In this document: one piece after another, positions 47,163 to 55,474 of the stretch
Position numbering within the stretch: position 1 is the stretch's first letter
Layout: each line of letters opens with the position of its first letter
From: Streptomyces sp. CB02058
Lineage (GTDB): Bacteria; Actinomycetota; Actinomycetes; Streptomycetales; Streptomycetaceae
DNA length: 64,000 nt
Assembly: GCF_001905505.1 (NCBI RefSeq)
Contig: NZ_LIPG01000006.1
Coordinates: forward strand, 186,001 to 250,000
Reading direction: 5' to 3'
The notes under the pieces: model-generated
Databases searched by the model: none
What the model was told of the DNA's origin: nothing
What the model saw: the letters and a program-made list of their open reading frames with translations, nothing else
Made by a program: the position numbers and the translations under genes

Positions 47163-48929
47163 GTGGCAGCCCACGACGACGACATCAACCGCGGCATCCG
47201 GCCCGGGCGGGGGTCAGAAGACCCAGCCGGCCAGGTTGCCTATCTCGAGCAGGAAATCGCCGTCCTGCGACGTAAGCTCGCCGACTCTCCGCGTCATACG
47301 AGGATTCTCGAAGAGCGGATCGTCGAGTTGCAGACCAACCTGGCAGGCGTGTCCGCGCAGAACGAGCGGCTCGCCAACACACTCCGGGAGGCCCGCGACC
47401 AGATCGTGGCCCTCAAGGAGGAGGTCGACCGGCTCGCACAGCCGCCGGCCGGCTTCGGTGTCTTCCTGCAGGCCAACGAGGACGACACCTGCGACATCTT
47501 CACCGGGGGCCGCAAGCTCCGGGTGAACGTCAGCCCCAGCGTCGAGCTCGAAGGCCTCCGGCGAGGCCAGGAAGTCATGCTCAACGAGGCGCTCAACGTG
47601 GTCGAGGCCATGGAATTCGAGCGGGCCGGGGACATCGTCACCCTCAAGGAGATCCTCGAGGACGGCGAACGCGCCCTGGTGGTCGGGCACACCGACGAGG
47701 AACGGGTGGTGCGGCTCGCCGAGCCGCTGCTGGACATCACCATCCGTCCCGGCGACGCCCTCCTGCTCGAACCCAGGTCCGGCTACGTCTACGAAGTGGT
47801 CCCCAAGAGCGAGGTCGAAGAGCTCGTCCTCGAAGAGGTCCCGGACATCGACTACAACAAGATCGGCGGTCTGGGCGACCAGATCGAACTGATCCGCGAC
47901 GCGGTCGAGCTCCCGTACCTCCACCCGGACCTCTTCAAGGAGCACGAACTGCGTCCGCCGAAGGGCATCCTGCTCTACGGCCCACCGGGCTGCGGCAAGA
48001 CGCTCATCGCCAAGGCCGTCGCCAACTCGCTGGCCAAGAAGGTCGCCGAGGTCACAGGACAGCCCGCGGGGAAGAGCTACTTCCTCAACATCAAGGGGCC
48101 CGAGCTCCTCAACAAGTACGTCGGCGAGACCGAGCGGCACATCCGCCTCGTCTTCCAGCGTGCCCGGGAGAAGGCGAGCGAGGGTACCCCCGTCATCGTC
48201 TTCTTCGACGAGATGGAATCCCTCTTCCGCACCCGTGGTTCCGGTGTCAGCTCGGACGTGGAGAACACCATCGTCCCCCAGCTGCTCGCCGAGATCGACG
48301 GTGTGGAGGGCCTGGAGAACGTCATCGTCATCGGCGCCTCCAACCGTGAGGACATGATCGACCCCGCGATCCTGCGGCCCGGCCGTCTCGATGTGAAGAT
48401 CAAGATCGAGCGTCCGGACGCGGAGGCCGCGAAGGACATCTTCGCGAAGTACCTCACGCCCTCGCTGCCGCTTCACTCGGACGACCTGGCGGAGCACACG
48501 GGCTCCAAGGAGGCCGCCGCCCACGCGATGATCCAGTCGGTCGTGGAGCGGATGTACACGGAATCCGAGGAGAACCGCTTCCTCGAGGTCACCTACGCGA
48601 ACGGCGACAAGGAAGTCCTGTACTTCAAGGACTTCAACTCCGGAGCGATGATTCAGAACATCGTGGACCGGGCAAAGAAAATGGCCATCAAGGCATTCCT
48701 CGAGCAGGGCCAGAAGGGCCTGCGCGTCTCCCACCTCCTCCAGGCCTGCGTGGACGAGTTCAAGGAGAACGAGGACCTGCCCAACACGACCAACCCGGAC
48801 GACTGGGCCAGGATTTCCGGCAAGAAGGGCGAGCGGATCGTCTTCATCCGCACGCTTGTCACCGGAAAGCAGGGCGCGGACACCGGTCGCTCCATCGACA
48901 CGGTGGCAAATACCGGACAGTACCTGTAA
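47163..48929 (+). CDS. arc: Proteasome-associated AAA+ ATPase ARC/Mpa, 588 aa
   Basis: This ATPase forms hexameric rings that capture pupylated proteins, unfold them and feed them to the 20S core. An N-terminal coiled coil (residues about 25-90) binds Pup, followed by OB-fold domains and then the AAA+ module. Walker A is GPPGCGKTLIAKA near residue 275, Walker B VIVFFDEMESLF near residue 345, and SRH/arginine fingers are in ILRPGRLDVKI. The protein ends GQYL, the C-terminal tyrosine motif that opens the proteasome gate. GTG 47163 follows a GAGGTGAGGA site. Four genes of the same system follow. A terminator directly after it indicates a separate transcript from dop. Confidence 0.97.
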   Translation: MAAHDDDINRGIRPGRGSEDPAGQVAYLEQEIAVLRRKLADSPRHTRILEERIVELQTNLAGVSAQNERLANTLREARDQIVALKEEVDRLAQPPAGFGVFLQANEDDTCDIFTGGRKLRVNVSPSVELEGLRRGQEVMLNEALNVVEAMEFERAGDIVTLKEILEDGERALVVGHTDEERVVRLAEPLLDITIRPGDALLLEPRSGYVYEVVPKSEVEELVLEEVPDIDYNKIGGLGDQIELIRDAVELPYLHPDLFKEHELRPPKGILLYGPPGCGKTLIAKAVANSLAKKVAEVTGQPAGKSYFLNIKGPELLNKYVGETERHIRLVFQRAREKASEGTPVIVFFDEMESLFRTRGSGVSSDVENTIVPQLLAEIDGVEGLENVIVIGASNREDMIDPAILRPGRLDVKIKIERPDAEAAKDIFAKYLTPSLPLHSDDLAEHTGSKEAAAHAMIQSVVERMYTESEENRFLEVTYANGDKEVLYFKDFNSGAMIQNIVDRAKKMAIKAFLEQGQKGLRVSHLLQACVDEFKENEDLPNTTNPDDWARISGKKGERIVFIRTLVTGKQGADTGRSIDTVANTGQYL

Positions 48930-48937
48930 AACGCAGA

Positions 48938-48977
48938 CCGGCTGCGGATTCCCGGAAGGGCGTCCGCAGCCGGGCGT
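48938..48977 (+). terminator. Terminator after arc
   Basis: An 11-base stem (48938-48948 with 48963-48973) is followed by GCGTTTTCC, one of the few T-runs in the window, 9 bases after the arc stop. A TAGGCT box at 49045-49050 downstream may be the dop promoter -10. Confidence 0.75.
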
Positions 48978-49164
48978 TTTCCCGGAAGTCCGGCCACACC
49001 CGAACAATGACGTAATTGATCTCCCCACCGGCGCAGAGGCGCTCTAGGCTCTGCGGTACCGCCGAGTCGCGCAGCGCGGGTACGGGCACCGCACGCGTAC
49101 CGGACCAGCAGCGGTACTTGAGCGCCGCTCCCGGACGGGAGCGCCGCCGGGCAAGGAGGGCCGC

Positions 49165-50676
49165 ATGACCGTACGGCGAGTAATGGGCATCGAGACGGAG
49201 TACGGGATCTCCGTCCCCGGTCAACCCAACGCCAATGCCATGCTCACCTCGTCCCAGATCGTCAACGCCTACGCGGCGGCGATGCACCGGGCGCGCCGCG
49301 CCCGCTGGGATTTCGAGGAGGAGAATCCGCTGCGCGACGCGCGAGGCTTCGACCTCGCCCGTGAAACCGCGGACTCCAGTCAGCTCACCGACGAGGACAT
49401 CGGCCTGGCCAATGTCATCCTCACCAACGGTGCGCGGCTGTACGTCGACCACGCGCACCCCGAATACAGCTCACCGGAGATCACCAACCCGCTCGACGCG
49501 GTGCTCTGGGACAAGGCCGGCGAGCGGGTGATGGCGGAGGCGGCCGAACGGGCCGCAGCCATCCCCGGCGCCCAGCCGATCCACCTCTACAAGAACAACA
49601 CCGACAACAAGGGCGCGTCCTACGGCACGCACGAGAACTACCTGATGAAGCGGGAGACCCCCTTCTCGGACATCGTGCGCCACCTGACGCCGTTCTTCGT
49701 CTCCCGCCAGGTCGTCACCGGCGCGGGCCGGGTCGGCATCGGCCAGGACGGCCATGAGCACGGCTTCCAGATCAGCCAGCGCGCCGACTACTTCGAGGTC
49801 GAGGTCGGCCTGGAGACCACGCTCAAGCGCCCCATCATCAACACCCGCGACGAACCCCACTCCGACGCCGAGAAGTACCGCAGGCTGCACGTGATCATCG
49901 GGGACGCGAACCTCTCCGAGATCTCGACCTATCTGAAGCTCGGCACCACCTCGCTCGTGCTGGCCATGATCGAGGACGGCTTCATCAACGTCGACCTGGC
50001 CGTCGACCAGCCGGTACGCACCCTGCACCAGGTGTCGCACGACCCCACGCTGAAGCAGCTGGTCACGCTCCGCAGCGGCCGGACACTCACCGCCGTACAG
50101 CTCCAGATGGAGTACTTCGAGCTCGGCCGCAAGTACGTCGAGGAGCGGTACGGGGCGGACGCCGACGAGCAGACCAAGGATGTCCTGGCCCGCTGGGAGG
50201 ACACCCTGAACCGCCTGGAGAACGACCCGATGAGCCTGTCGGGGGAGCTGGACTGGATCGCCAAGCGGGAGCTCATGGAGGGCTACAGGCGCCGCGACGG
50301 CCTGGACTGGGACGCCCCCCGCCTTCACCTCGTGGACCTCCAGTACGCCGACGTACGGGCCGACAAGGGCCTGTACAACCGCCTGGCGGCCCGGGGGAAG
50401 ATCAAGCGCCTGCTCGACGAGAGCGACGTCGAGCGGGCCCGTACGAAGCCGCCCGAGGACACCAGGGCCTATTTCCGGGGCCGCTGCCTGGAGCAGTACG
50501 CGGACGACGTCGCCGCGGCCTCCTGGGACTCCGTGATCTTCGACCTGCCCGACCGTGACTCTCTGCAACGGGTGCCCACGATGGAACCGCTGCGGGGTAC
50601 ACGTAGTCACGTCAAGGACCTCCTGGACCGCTGCCGCACGGCGGAAGAGCTGGTCCGGACGCTGACGGGGGGCTGA
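49165..50676 (+). CDS. dop: Pup deamidase/depupylase Dop, 503 aa
   Basis: A glutamine-synthetase-fold enzyme that removes Pup from substrates and, where Pup ends in Gln, deamidates it. The first metal-binding segment is MGIETEYGISVPG near residue 7. The catalytic aspartate region is YVDHAHPEYSSPE near residue 95. KNNTDNKGASYGTHENYLM, RPIINTRDEPH and RRLHVIIGDANLSE are shared with PafA. The GS-like N-terminal part is about 50 residues longer than PafA because of the Dop loop region (residues about 40-80). ATG 49165 follows GGAGGG. Since Pup in this genome already ends in Glu, the main job should be depupylation. Confidence 0.96.
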   Translation: MTVRRVMGIETEYGISVPGQPNANAMLTSSQIVNAYAAAMHRARRARWDFEEENPLRDARGFDLARETADSSQLTDEDIGLANVILTNGARLYVDHAHPEYSSPEITNPLDAVLWDKAGERVMAEAAERAAAIPGAQPIHLYKNNTDNKGASYGTHENYLMKRETPFSDIVRHLTPFFVSRQVVTGAGRVGIGQDGHEHGFQISQRADYFEVEVGLETTLKRPIINTRDEPHSDAEKYRRLHVIIGDANLSEISTYLKLGTTSLVLAMIEDGFINVDLAVDQPVRTLHQVSHDPTLKQLVTLRSGRTLTAVQLQMEYFELGRKYVEERYGADADEQTKDVLARWEDTLNRLENDPMSLSGELDWIAKRELMEGYRRRDGLDWDAPRLHLVDLQYADVRADKGLYNRLAARGKIKRLLDESDVERARTKPPEDTRAYFRGRCLEQYADDVAAASWDSVIFDLPDRDSLQRVPTMEPLRGTRSHVKDLLDRCRTAEELVRTLTGG

Positions 50677-50754
50677 AAGGCGCTCCGGCTGGGAATCAAT
50701 CAGATGACCTCCGGACGTTGAGGAAAGTACCGGGCCAATGTCGGACCCCGTAGG

Positions 50755-50760
50755 TAGGGT
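50755..50760 (+). promoter_or_regulatory. Candidate -10 box of the pup promoter
   Basis: TAGGGT lies 36 bases before the pup ATG in the 120-base gap after dop. The context GTAGGTAGGGT resembles that before arc. No convincing -35 was found at normal spacing. Confidence 0.35.
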
Positions 50761-50796
50761 CTGATCAAGTGCTTCGAACCGAGCGGGGTGAGCTAC

Positions 50797-51015
50797 ATGG
50801 CGACCAAGGACACCGGCGGCGGACAGCAGAAGGCGACACGTTCCACCGAGGAGACCGAGGAGCAGGCGCAGGAGGCGCAGGCGTCCGAGGACCTCGCGGA
50901 GCGACAGGAGAAGCTCAGCGACGACGTCGACGACGTCCTCGACGAGATCGACGACGTGCTCGAGTCGAATGCCGAGGATTTCGTTCGAAGCTTCGTCCAA
51001 AAGGGCGGCGAGTAA
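50797..51015 (+). CDS. pup: Prokaryotic ubiquitin-like protein Pup, 72 aa
   Basis: An intrinsically disordered tag that PafA couples through its C-terminal glutamate to lysines of target proteins. The sequence is acidic and Gln/Glu-rich (MATKDTGGGQQKATRSTEET), with the helix-forming ARC-binding region DDVDDVLDEIDDVLE near residues 40-55. The conserved end is FVRSFVQKGGE. The last codon is GAG, so the protein ends GGE and needs no deamidation, unlike the mycobacterial GGQ form. ATG 50797 has GGGGTGAG five bases upstream; an in-frame GTG nine bases earlier is less likely. A hairpin follows the stop. Confidence 0.97.
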   Translation: MATKDTGGGQQKATRSTEETEEQAQEAQASEDLAERQEKLSDDVDDVLDEIDDVLESNAEDFVRSFVQKGGE

Positions 51016-51068
51016 CAGCCGGAGATCGTGACCGCTCGCCGGCGGATCGCTCCGTCGGCCGGCGCATT

Positions 51069-51106
51069 CCGTGGGATGTCCCCGCCCCTGCAGGGGCATC
51101 CCACGG
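51069..51106 (+). terminator. Hairpin downstream of pup
   Basis: CCGTGGGATG and CCCC (51069-51083, with one bulged T) pair with GGGG and CATCCCACGG (51093-51106), a 14-pair stem 53 bases past the pup stop. It would end or attenuate transcription toward prcB-prcA, letting pup be made in excess. It has no T-run. Confidence 0.6.
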
Positions 51107-51305
51107 ATGTGCTTCGGCACCCGGGATCATGTTGATCACCGTCACAGGGCGGGTAGGGTCCGTGGCGTACTGCTTCAACTGCAATTCGGCCATCGGCAAG
51201 TTGGGGGATGATCCTGACTCCTTGCGCAGGGCCATCGCATACCTGGAGGGAAACGCGTGGAAGCCAACACTCGTAGCACCGGGCGTCTACCAGCTGCCTT
51301 CCTGA
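51107..51305 (+). pseudogene. Frameshifted remnant of an endonuclease VII-type HNH nuclease gene
   Basis: Two reading frames join into one recognisable protein fragment. In the first, from about 51107, the translation contains CFGTRDHVDHRHRAGRVRGV. One frame over, from 51171, it continues CFNCNSAIGKLGDDPDSLRR and AIAYLEGNAWKPTLVAPGVYQLPS to the TGA at 51303-51305. The joined product has the DHxH...GRVRG...CxxCN...LG layout of recombination endonuclease VII domain proteins. The frame changes at about 51167-51171 (one extra or two missing bases), and the N-terminal half is absent because the pup hairpin is directly upstream. The tail overlaps the prcB start. From memory, other Streptomyces carry an intact nuclease-like gene here, so decay is the simplest reading; a sequencing error is the alternative. 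Confidence 0.65.
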
Positions 51306-52102
51306 CGCCGGGTTCGTCCTCGTTCATGGACTTCCTGTCCGACCACTCACCCGAGATCCTTCCCGGCAACCGCAGCCTGCCGCCGCTGCAGGGCGCCATC
51401 GAGGCGCCGCACGGCACCACGATCGTCGCGGCCTCGTTCCCCGGCGGAGTGGTGCTCGCCGGTGACCGGCGCGCGACCATGGGGAACATGATCGCGCAGC
51501 GGGACATCGAGAAGGTGTTCCCGGCCGACGAGTACTCCGCGGTGGGCATCGCCGGCACGGCGGGCCTGGCCGTGGAGATGGTCAAGCTGTTCCAGCTGGA
51601 GCTGGAGCACTTCGAGAAGGTCGAGGGCGCCTCCCTCTCCCTGGAGGGCAAGGCCAACCGGCTCTCCACGATGATCCGCAGCAATCTGGCGATGGCCATG
51701 CAGGGGCTCGCGGTCGTCCCGCTCTTCGCGGGGTACGACCTCGACCGCGAGAGAGGCCGCATCTTCTCGTACGACGTCACCGGCGGGCGCTCCGAGGAAC
51801 ACGGCTACGCGGCCACCGGCTCCGGCTCCGTCTTCGCCCGTGGATCGATGAAGAAGCTGTACCGCGACGACCTGACGGAGGAGCAGACACTCACCCTGGT
51901 CGTGCAGGCGCTGTACGACGCGGCCGACGACGACTCGGCGACCGGCGGTCCCGACGTGGCCCGCAGGATCTATCCGATCGTCACCGTCATCACCGACGAG
52001 GGCTTCCGCAAGCTGAACGACACGGAATCCTCGGAGATCGCGCGCGCGATCCTGGAGCGCAGGCTGGAGCAGCCCGACGGCCCGCGCGCCGCGCTTCTCT
52101 GA
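51257..52102 (+). CDS. prcB: 20S proteasome beta subunit PrcB, 281 aa
   Basis: The catalytic subunit of the 20S core. A 53-residue propeptide ends EAPHG; cleavage before Thr54 (TTIVAASFPGG) exposes the N-terminal threonine nucleophile. The catalytic Asp and Lys are in AGDRRATMGN, near residues 70 and 86 counting from the precursor start. SGSVFARGSMKK lines the site, where GSGS-type residues contact the threonine. GTG 51257 has GGAGGG upstream and lies inside the nuclease remnant. It is followed by prcA after 56 bases. Assembles as inner rings of a 28-mer in the cytoplasm. Confidence 0.97.
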   Translation: MEANTRSTGRLPAAFLTPGSSSFMDFLSDHSPEILPGNRSLPPLQGAIEAPHGTTIVAASFPGGVVLAGDRRATMGNMIAQRDIEKVFPADEYSAVGIAGTAGLAVEMVKLFQLELEHFEKVEGASLSLEGKANRLSTMIRSNLAMAMQGLAVVPLFAGYDLDRERGRIFSYDVTGGRSEEHGYAATGSGSVFARGSMKKLYRDDLTEEQTLTLVVQALYDAADDDSATGGPDVARRIYPIVTVITDEGFRKLNDTESSEIARAILERRLEQPDGPRAALL

Positions 52103-52158
52103 CCGGTCCTGATGCTTCTCCGATGCACTCGTCACTGACAGAAAGGGACGGATAGCCG

Positions 52159-52986
52159 GTGTCGACGCCGTTCTATGTCTCACCCCAGCAGGCCATGGCC
52201 GACCGGGCGGAATACGCCCGGAAGGGCATCGCCCGTGGTCGCAGCCTGGTTGTGCTGCAGTACGCCGACGGCATTGTGTTCGTCGGCGAGAACCCGTCCC
52301 GCGCGCTGCACAAGTTCAGCGAGATCTACGACCGGATCGGCTTCGCCGCCGCCGGCAAGTACAACGAGTACGAGAACCTCAGGATCGGCGGTGTGCGCTA
52401 CGCGGACCTGCGCGGCTACACCTACGACCGCGACGATGTGACGGCGCGTGGGCTGGCCAACGTCTACGCGCAGACGCTCGGCACGATCTTCTCCAGCGCG
52501 GCCGAGAAGCCGTACGAGGTGGAGCTGGTGGTCGCCGAGGTCGGCGCCGGGCCCGAGGGCGACCAGATCTACCGGCTGCCGCACGACGGCTCGATCGTGG
52601 ACGAGCACGGCTCGGTCGCGGTCGGCGGCAACGCCGAGCAGATCAGCAGCTTCCTGGACCAGCGCCACCGCGACGGGATGTCGCTCGCCGAGGCGCTGAA
52701 GCTGGCCGTGCAGGCCCTGTCCCGGGAGGCCAACGGCAACGAGCGGGAGATCCCCGCCGAGCGGCTCGAGGTCGCGGTGCTGGACCGCACACGGCCGCAG
52801 CAGCGCAAGTTCAAGCGGATCGTCGGACGGCAGCTGGCACGGCTGCTGGAAGCGGACGGCGCCGGGGCCACCCCGACGGACGCTCCGTCCGACACGGAGG
52901 AACCGGAGGGCACCACGGCCCCCGGGACCGGGACCGACACCCCGGCGAAGGGCGCCGACGGCACGGACGGGTCCGGCAAGGAGTAG
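52159..52986 (+). CDS. prcA: 20S proteasome alpha subunit PrcA, 275 aa
   Basis: Forms the outer heptameric rings that gate the proteolytic chamber. It begins STPFYVSPQQAMADRAEYAR, the N-terminal gating helix region, followed by GIVFVGENPSRALHKFSEIYD and the pocket lysine segments where ARC's C-terminus docks. No catalytic threonine is present, as expected. The last 45 residues are Thr/Asp/Gly-rich and probably disordered, longer than in mycobacteria. GTG 52159 is the start, with AAAGGGACGG upstream. Ends 19 bases before a very strong terminator. Confidence 0.97.
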   Translation: MSTPFYVSPQQAMADRAEYARKGIARGRSLVVLQYADGIVFVGENPSRALHKFSEIYDRIGFAAAGKYNEYENLRIGGVRYADLRGYTYDRDDVTARGLANVYAQTLGTIFSSAAEKPYEVELVVAEVGAGPEGDQIYRLPHDGSIVDEHGSVAVGGNAEQISSFLDQRHRDGMSLAEALKLAVQALSREANGNEREIPAERLEVAVLDRTRPQQRKFKRIVGRQLARLLEADGAGATPTDAPSDTEEPEGTTAPGTGTDTPAKGADGTDGSGKE

Positions 52987-53004
52987 CCGGTTCCACGACG
53001 GCTC

Positions 53005-53051
53005 GTGACGATGCCCCCGGACGCGCACCGCGCGTCCGGGGGCATCGTCAC
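53005..53051. terminator. Bidirectional terminator between prcA and the LacI-type gene
   Basis: A perfect 21-base stem (53005-53025 with 53031-53051) with a 5-base loop lies between convergent genes. Its right arm includes the last bases of the regulator's stop codon at 53048-53050. Confidence 0.9.
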
Positions 53052-54076
53052 GCGGTGGGCGCGGGCGCGGTGGAGCCGCGTACCACCAGCTCCACCGGGA
53101 GATCGCGGTGCTCCTCCGGCAGGCCCTCCAGGACCGCCAGCAGCGCCGTCATGCCCCGCTCGCCGACCTGCTCGGCGGGGAGGCGCACGGTGGTGAGCTC
53201 GGGCTCCACCGCCGTCGCGAGCGCCAGGTCGTCGAAGCCCGTCACGGAGATGTCGTCGGGCACCCGCAGCCCCCGCCGGCGTACCGCCTTGCAGGCGCCG
53301 GCCGCCAGGATGTCGTCGTCGCAGACGATCGCCGTCGGCCGCGGGCCGGGAGAGGCCAGAAGCGCCTCGACCGCCTCCCGCCCCGCCCCGACGTCCAGCG
53401 GGGCCGTGACGGTGCGCAGAACGGCTCCCGGGACGTCCCGGGCGGCCTCCCGCAGGGTCCGGGCGCGCACCGCGAAGGTCCAGGTCTCCACGGCGGACGC
53501 CAGATGGACGATCCGGCGGTGGCCGAGGTCCAGCAGATGCCCCGCCACCTGGCGCATGCCGTCCGCGATGTCGAGGTTCACCCGGGCCGCCGCGCCGCGG
53601 TCCCCCGGGTCGCTGTCCAGCATCACCAGCGGCAGGCCGGTCTCCCGCAGCGCGCCGAGGGCGCCGGTGGCCATCGAGGACGCGATCACCCCGTCGAGGG
53701 CGGCGCTGGCGGAGGCGAACGGGTCCCTGGCGGGGCCTGTGCCGTCCGGGGAGGGGTAGAGGACCACGCCGAAGTCGTGCTCGGCCGCCACGGCGGCGGC
53801 GCCGGTGTAGACCCGGGCGAAGAACTCGTTGGTGAGCGCCGGGACCACCAGAAGGGCCGTGCGCGTGCGGCCCAGCCGGAGGCTCCGGGCGGCGAGGTTC
53901 GGCCGGTAGCCGAGCTCACGGGCACTGCGGCGCACCCGCTCGGCGGTCGTCGCGGAGACCCGCCCGCGCCATTTGTCGCCGAGCACGAGGGAGACCGTGG
54001 CCTGGGAGACGCCCGCGGCCCGTGCCACGTCTCGGCTGGTGGGCCGGGGTGGGGCGGGCTGCCGCGCGCTGCTCAC
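53048..54076 (-). CDS. LacI-family transcriptional regulator, 342 aa
   Basis: The N-terminal helix-turn-helix reads TSRDVARAAGVSQATVSLVL near residue 12, then the hinge helix ELGYRPNLAARSLR. The remaining 270 residues have the periplasmic-binding-protein-like effector fold: ALLVVPALTNEFFARVYTGA, LDGVIASSMATGALGAL and VTGFDDLALATAVEPELTTV. Effector is likely a sugar or nucleoside, not recognisable here. GTG 54076 has GGAGG about 6 bases upstream. It is divergent from the MFS gene, which is its most likely target. TTATACGTAA and GGTACGTATGG sequences in the 129-base gap may be operators. A regular insertion in the Streptomyces proteasome locus, function there unknown. Confidence 0.9.
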   Translation of the reverse strand: MSSARQPAPPRPTSRDVARAAGVSQATVSLVLGDKWRGRVSATTAERVRRSARELGYRPNLAARSLRLGRTRTALLVVPALTNEFFARVYTGAAAVAAEHDFGVVLYPSPDGTGPARDPFASASAALDGVIASSMATGALGALRETGLPLVMLDSDPGDRGAAARVNLDIADGMRQVAGHLLDLGHRRIVHLASAVETWTFAVRARTLREAARDVPGAVLRTVTAPLDVGAGREAVEALLASPGPRPTAIVCDDDILAAGACKAVRRRGLRVPDDISVTGFDDLALATAVEPELTTVRLPAEQVGERGMTALLAVLEGLPEEHRDLPVELVVRGSTAPAPTA

Positions 54077-54205
54077 TCGTGCCTCCGTGCTGCCGTTCGG
54101 GGATGTCGCGGGATGGACTCGCGGACTGCCCACATGGTACGTATGGACACTGAAGTTATACGTAAAACCCCGAGGCTGTGACTCCGTCGGGGGAGAGGGG
54201 CGGAC

Positions 54206-55465
54206 ATGGCCGCGGGATATCTGGACATCCTCCGGACGCGGCACGCCGCCCGGCTGCTGGCCGGGACGCTGGTGGGGAGGCTGCCGAACGGCACCGCCCA
54301 CATCGCGATCGTGCTGTTCACGAGGGCCGAGGGCGGCAGCTACACCCTGGCCGGAGCCCTCGCGGCGGCGTACGGCCTCGCCACGGCCGTGGGTCAGCCC
54401 CTGCTCGGCCGGGCCGTGGACCTCCACGGCCAGCCGCGCGTCCAGCTCCCCGCCGCGGTCGTCTCGGCGCTCGGCATGGCCGCGCTGGCCCTGCTGGGCC
54501 TCGGCTCGCTCCCGGCGGCGTACGCGGCGGTCGTCGTGGCCGGCGTCTTCACGCCACCGCTGGAGGGCGGGCTGCGTGCCCTGTGGCCGACGGTCCTCGG
54601 CCGGGAGGACCGGGTGCACCGGGCGTACGCCATGGACGCGGTGGCCCAGGAGGTCATGTTCACCGTCGGGCCGCTCCTCGTGACCGTCCTGGTGTCGCTC
54701 TGGTCACCCGCCGCCGCCCTTCTGGTCATCAACGCCATCGGAGTCCTGGGGGCGCTGTCCGTCGTCCTGTCCGAGCCCTCCAGGGCCTGGCGCTCGGCAC
54801 CCCGCGAGGCGCACTGGCTCGGCGCCCTGCGCTCCCCGGGACTGCTCGCCCTGCTCGGGGCCTTCTTCTTCGTCGGGCTCGCCCTCGGCTCGATCACCGT
54901 GGCCGGTGTCGCCTACGCCGACGACCACGGCCGGGAGTCCGTGTACGGCTGGCTGATGGCCGCGCTCGGCCTCGGCGCGCTGATCGGCGGAGCGGTGTAC
55001 GGGGCGCGGCAGTGGGCCGGGGCGCCCGAACGGAGGCTGCGGGTCATCGTCGCGCTCCTGGCCCTGGGCTACCTGCCGTTGACGCTGACGCCCGGGGTGC
55101 CCGCCATGACCGCGCTGGCGGCACTGGCCGGAGTGTTCCTCGCGCCCGCGATCGCCTGCTCGTTCATCGTCGTGGACCGGCACACCCCGCGGGGCACGGT
55201 GACCGAGGCCTTCTCCTGGCTCGTGACGACCTTCGGCGTGGGGGCGGCGGCCGGAACGGCGGTGGCGGGCCCGGCCGTCGAGCTCGGCGGGACGGCGTGG
55301 AGTTTCGCCGTGGCGGGGGCCGGTGGAGTGGCGGCGCTGCTGGTTCTGCTGGCCACCGGAAGGGTCCTCGCAGCTCCCGGCCGTACGCCCGCGGTTGTGG
55401 CCGGTTCGGAAAATGATCGAAACGGTGCTGCCGAACCCGGTTTCAGCTCAGGCCATAAGGCGTAA
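54206..55465 (+). CDS. MFS transporter, 419 aa
   Basis: A major facilitator protein with about twelve predicted membrane helices in two halves. The loop between helices 2 and 3 reads GQPLLGRAVDLHGQPRVQL, a degenerate GxLxDrxGrr MFS motif. The cytoplasmic centre loop is short (SEPSRAWRSAPREAHWLGALR, around residue 190). Probably a drug or sugar-efflux-type exporter; substrate unknown. ATG 54206 has GGAGAGGGG upstream. It is divergent from the LacI regulator and ends only 9 bases before pafA, so pafA may be partly co-transcribed with it. Confidence 0.86.
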   Translation: MAAGYLDILRTRHAARLLAGTLVGRLPNGTAHIAIVLFTRAEGGSYTLAGALAAAYGLATAVGQPLLGRAVDLHGQPRVQLPAAVVSALGMAALALLGLGSLPAAYAAVVVAGVFTPPLEGGLRALWPTVLGREDRVHRAYAMDAVAQEVMFTVGPLLVTVLVSLWSPAAALLVINAIGVLGALSVVLSEPSRAWRSAPREAHWLGALRSPGLLALLGAFFFVGLALGSITVAGVAYADDHGRESVYGWLMAALGLGALIGGAVYGARQWAGAPERRLRVIVALLALGYLPLTLTPGVPAMTALAALAGVFLAPAIACSFIVVDRHTPRGTVTEAFSWLVTTFGVGAAAGTAVAGPAVELGGTAWSFAVAGAGGVAALLVLLATGRVLAAPGRTPAVVAGSENDRNGAAEPGFSSGHKA

Positions 55466-55468
55466 TGT
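55463..55468 (+). promoter_or_regulatory. Candidate -10 box for leaderless pafA
   Basis: TAATGT overlaps the MFS stop codon and ends 6 bases before the pafA ATG, which has no ribosome binding site at useful distance. Transcription from here would start on the ATG. GTTTCA at 55440-55445 could be the -35. Confidence 0.4.
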
Positions 55469-55474
55469 TCAGTC

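Noticed and set aside
50691..50719. GGGAAT ... GTT before pup, resembling a sigma-R promoter
   Set aside because: The spacer is 20 bases, longer than the 18 or so accepted for GGAAT-N18-GTT sites. Without mapped ends it is not supported.
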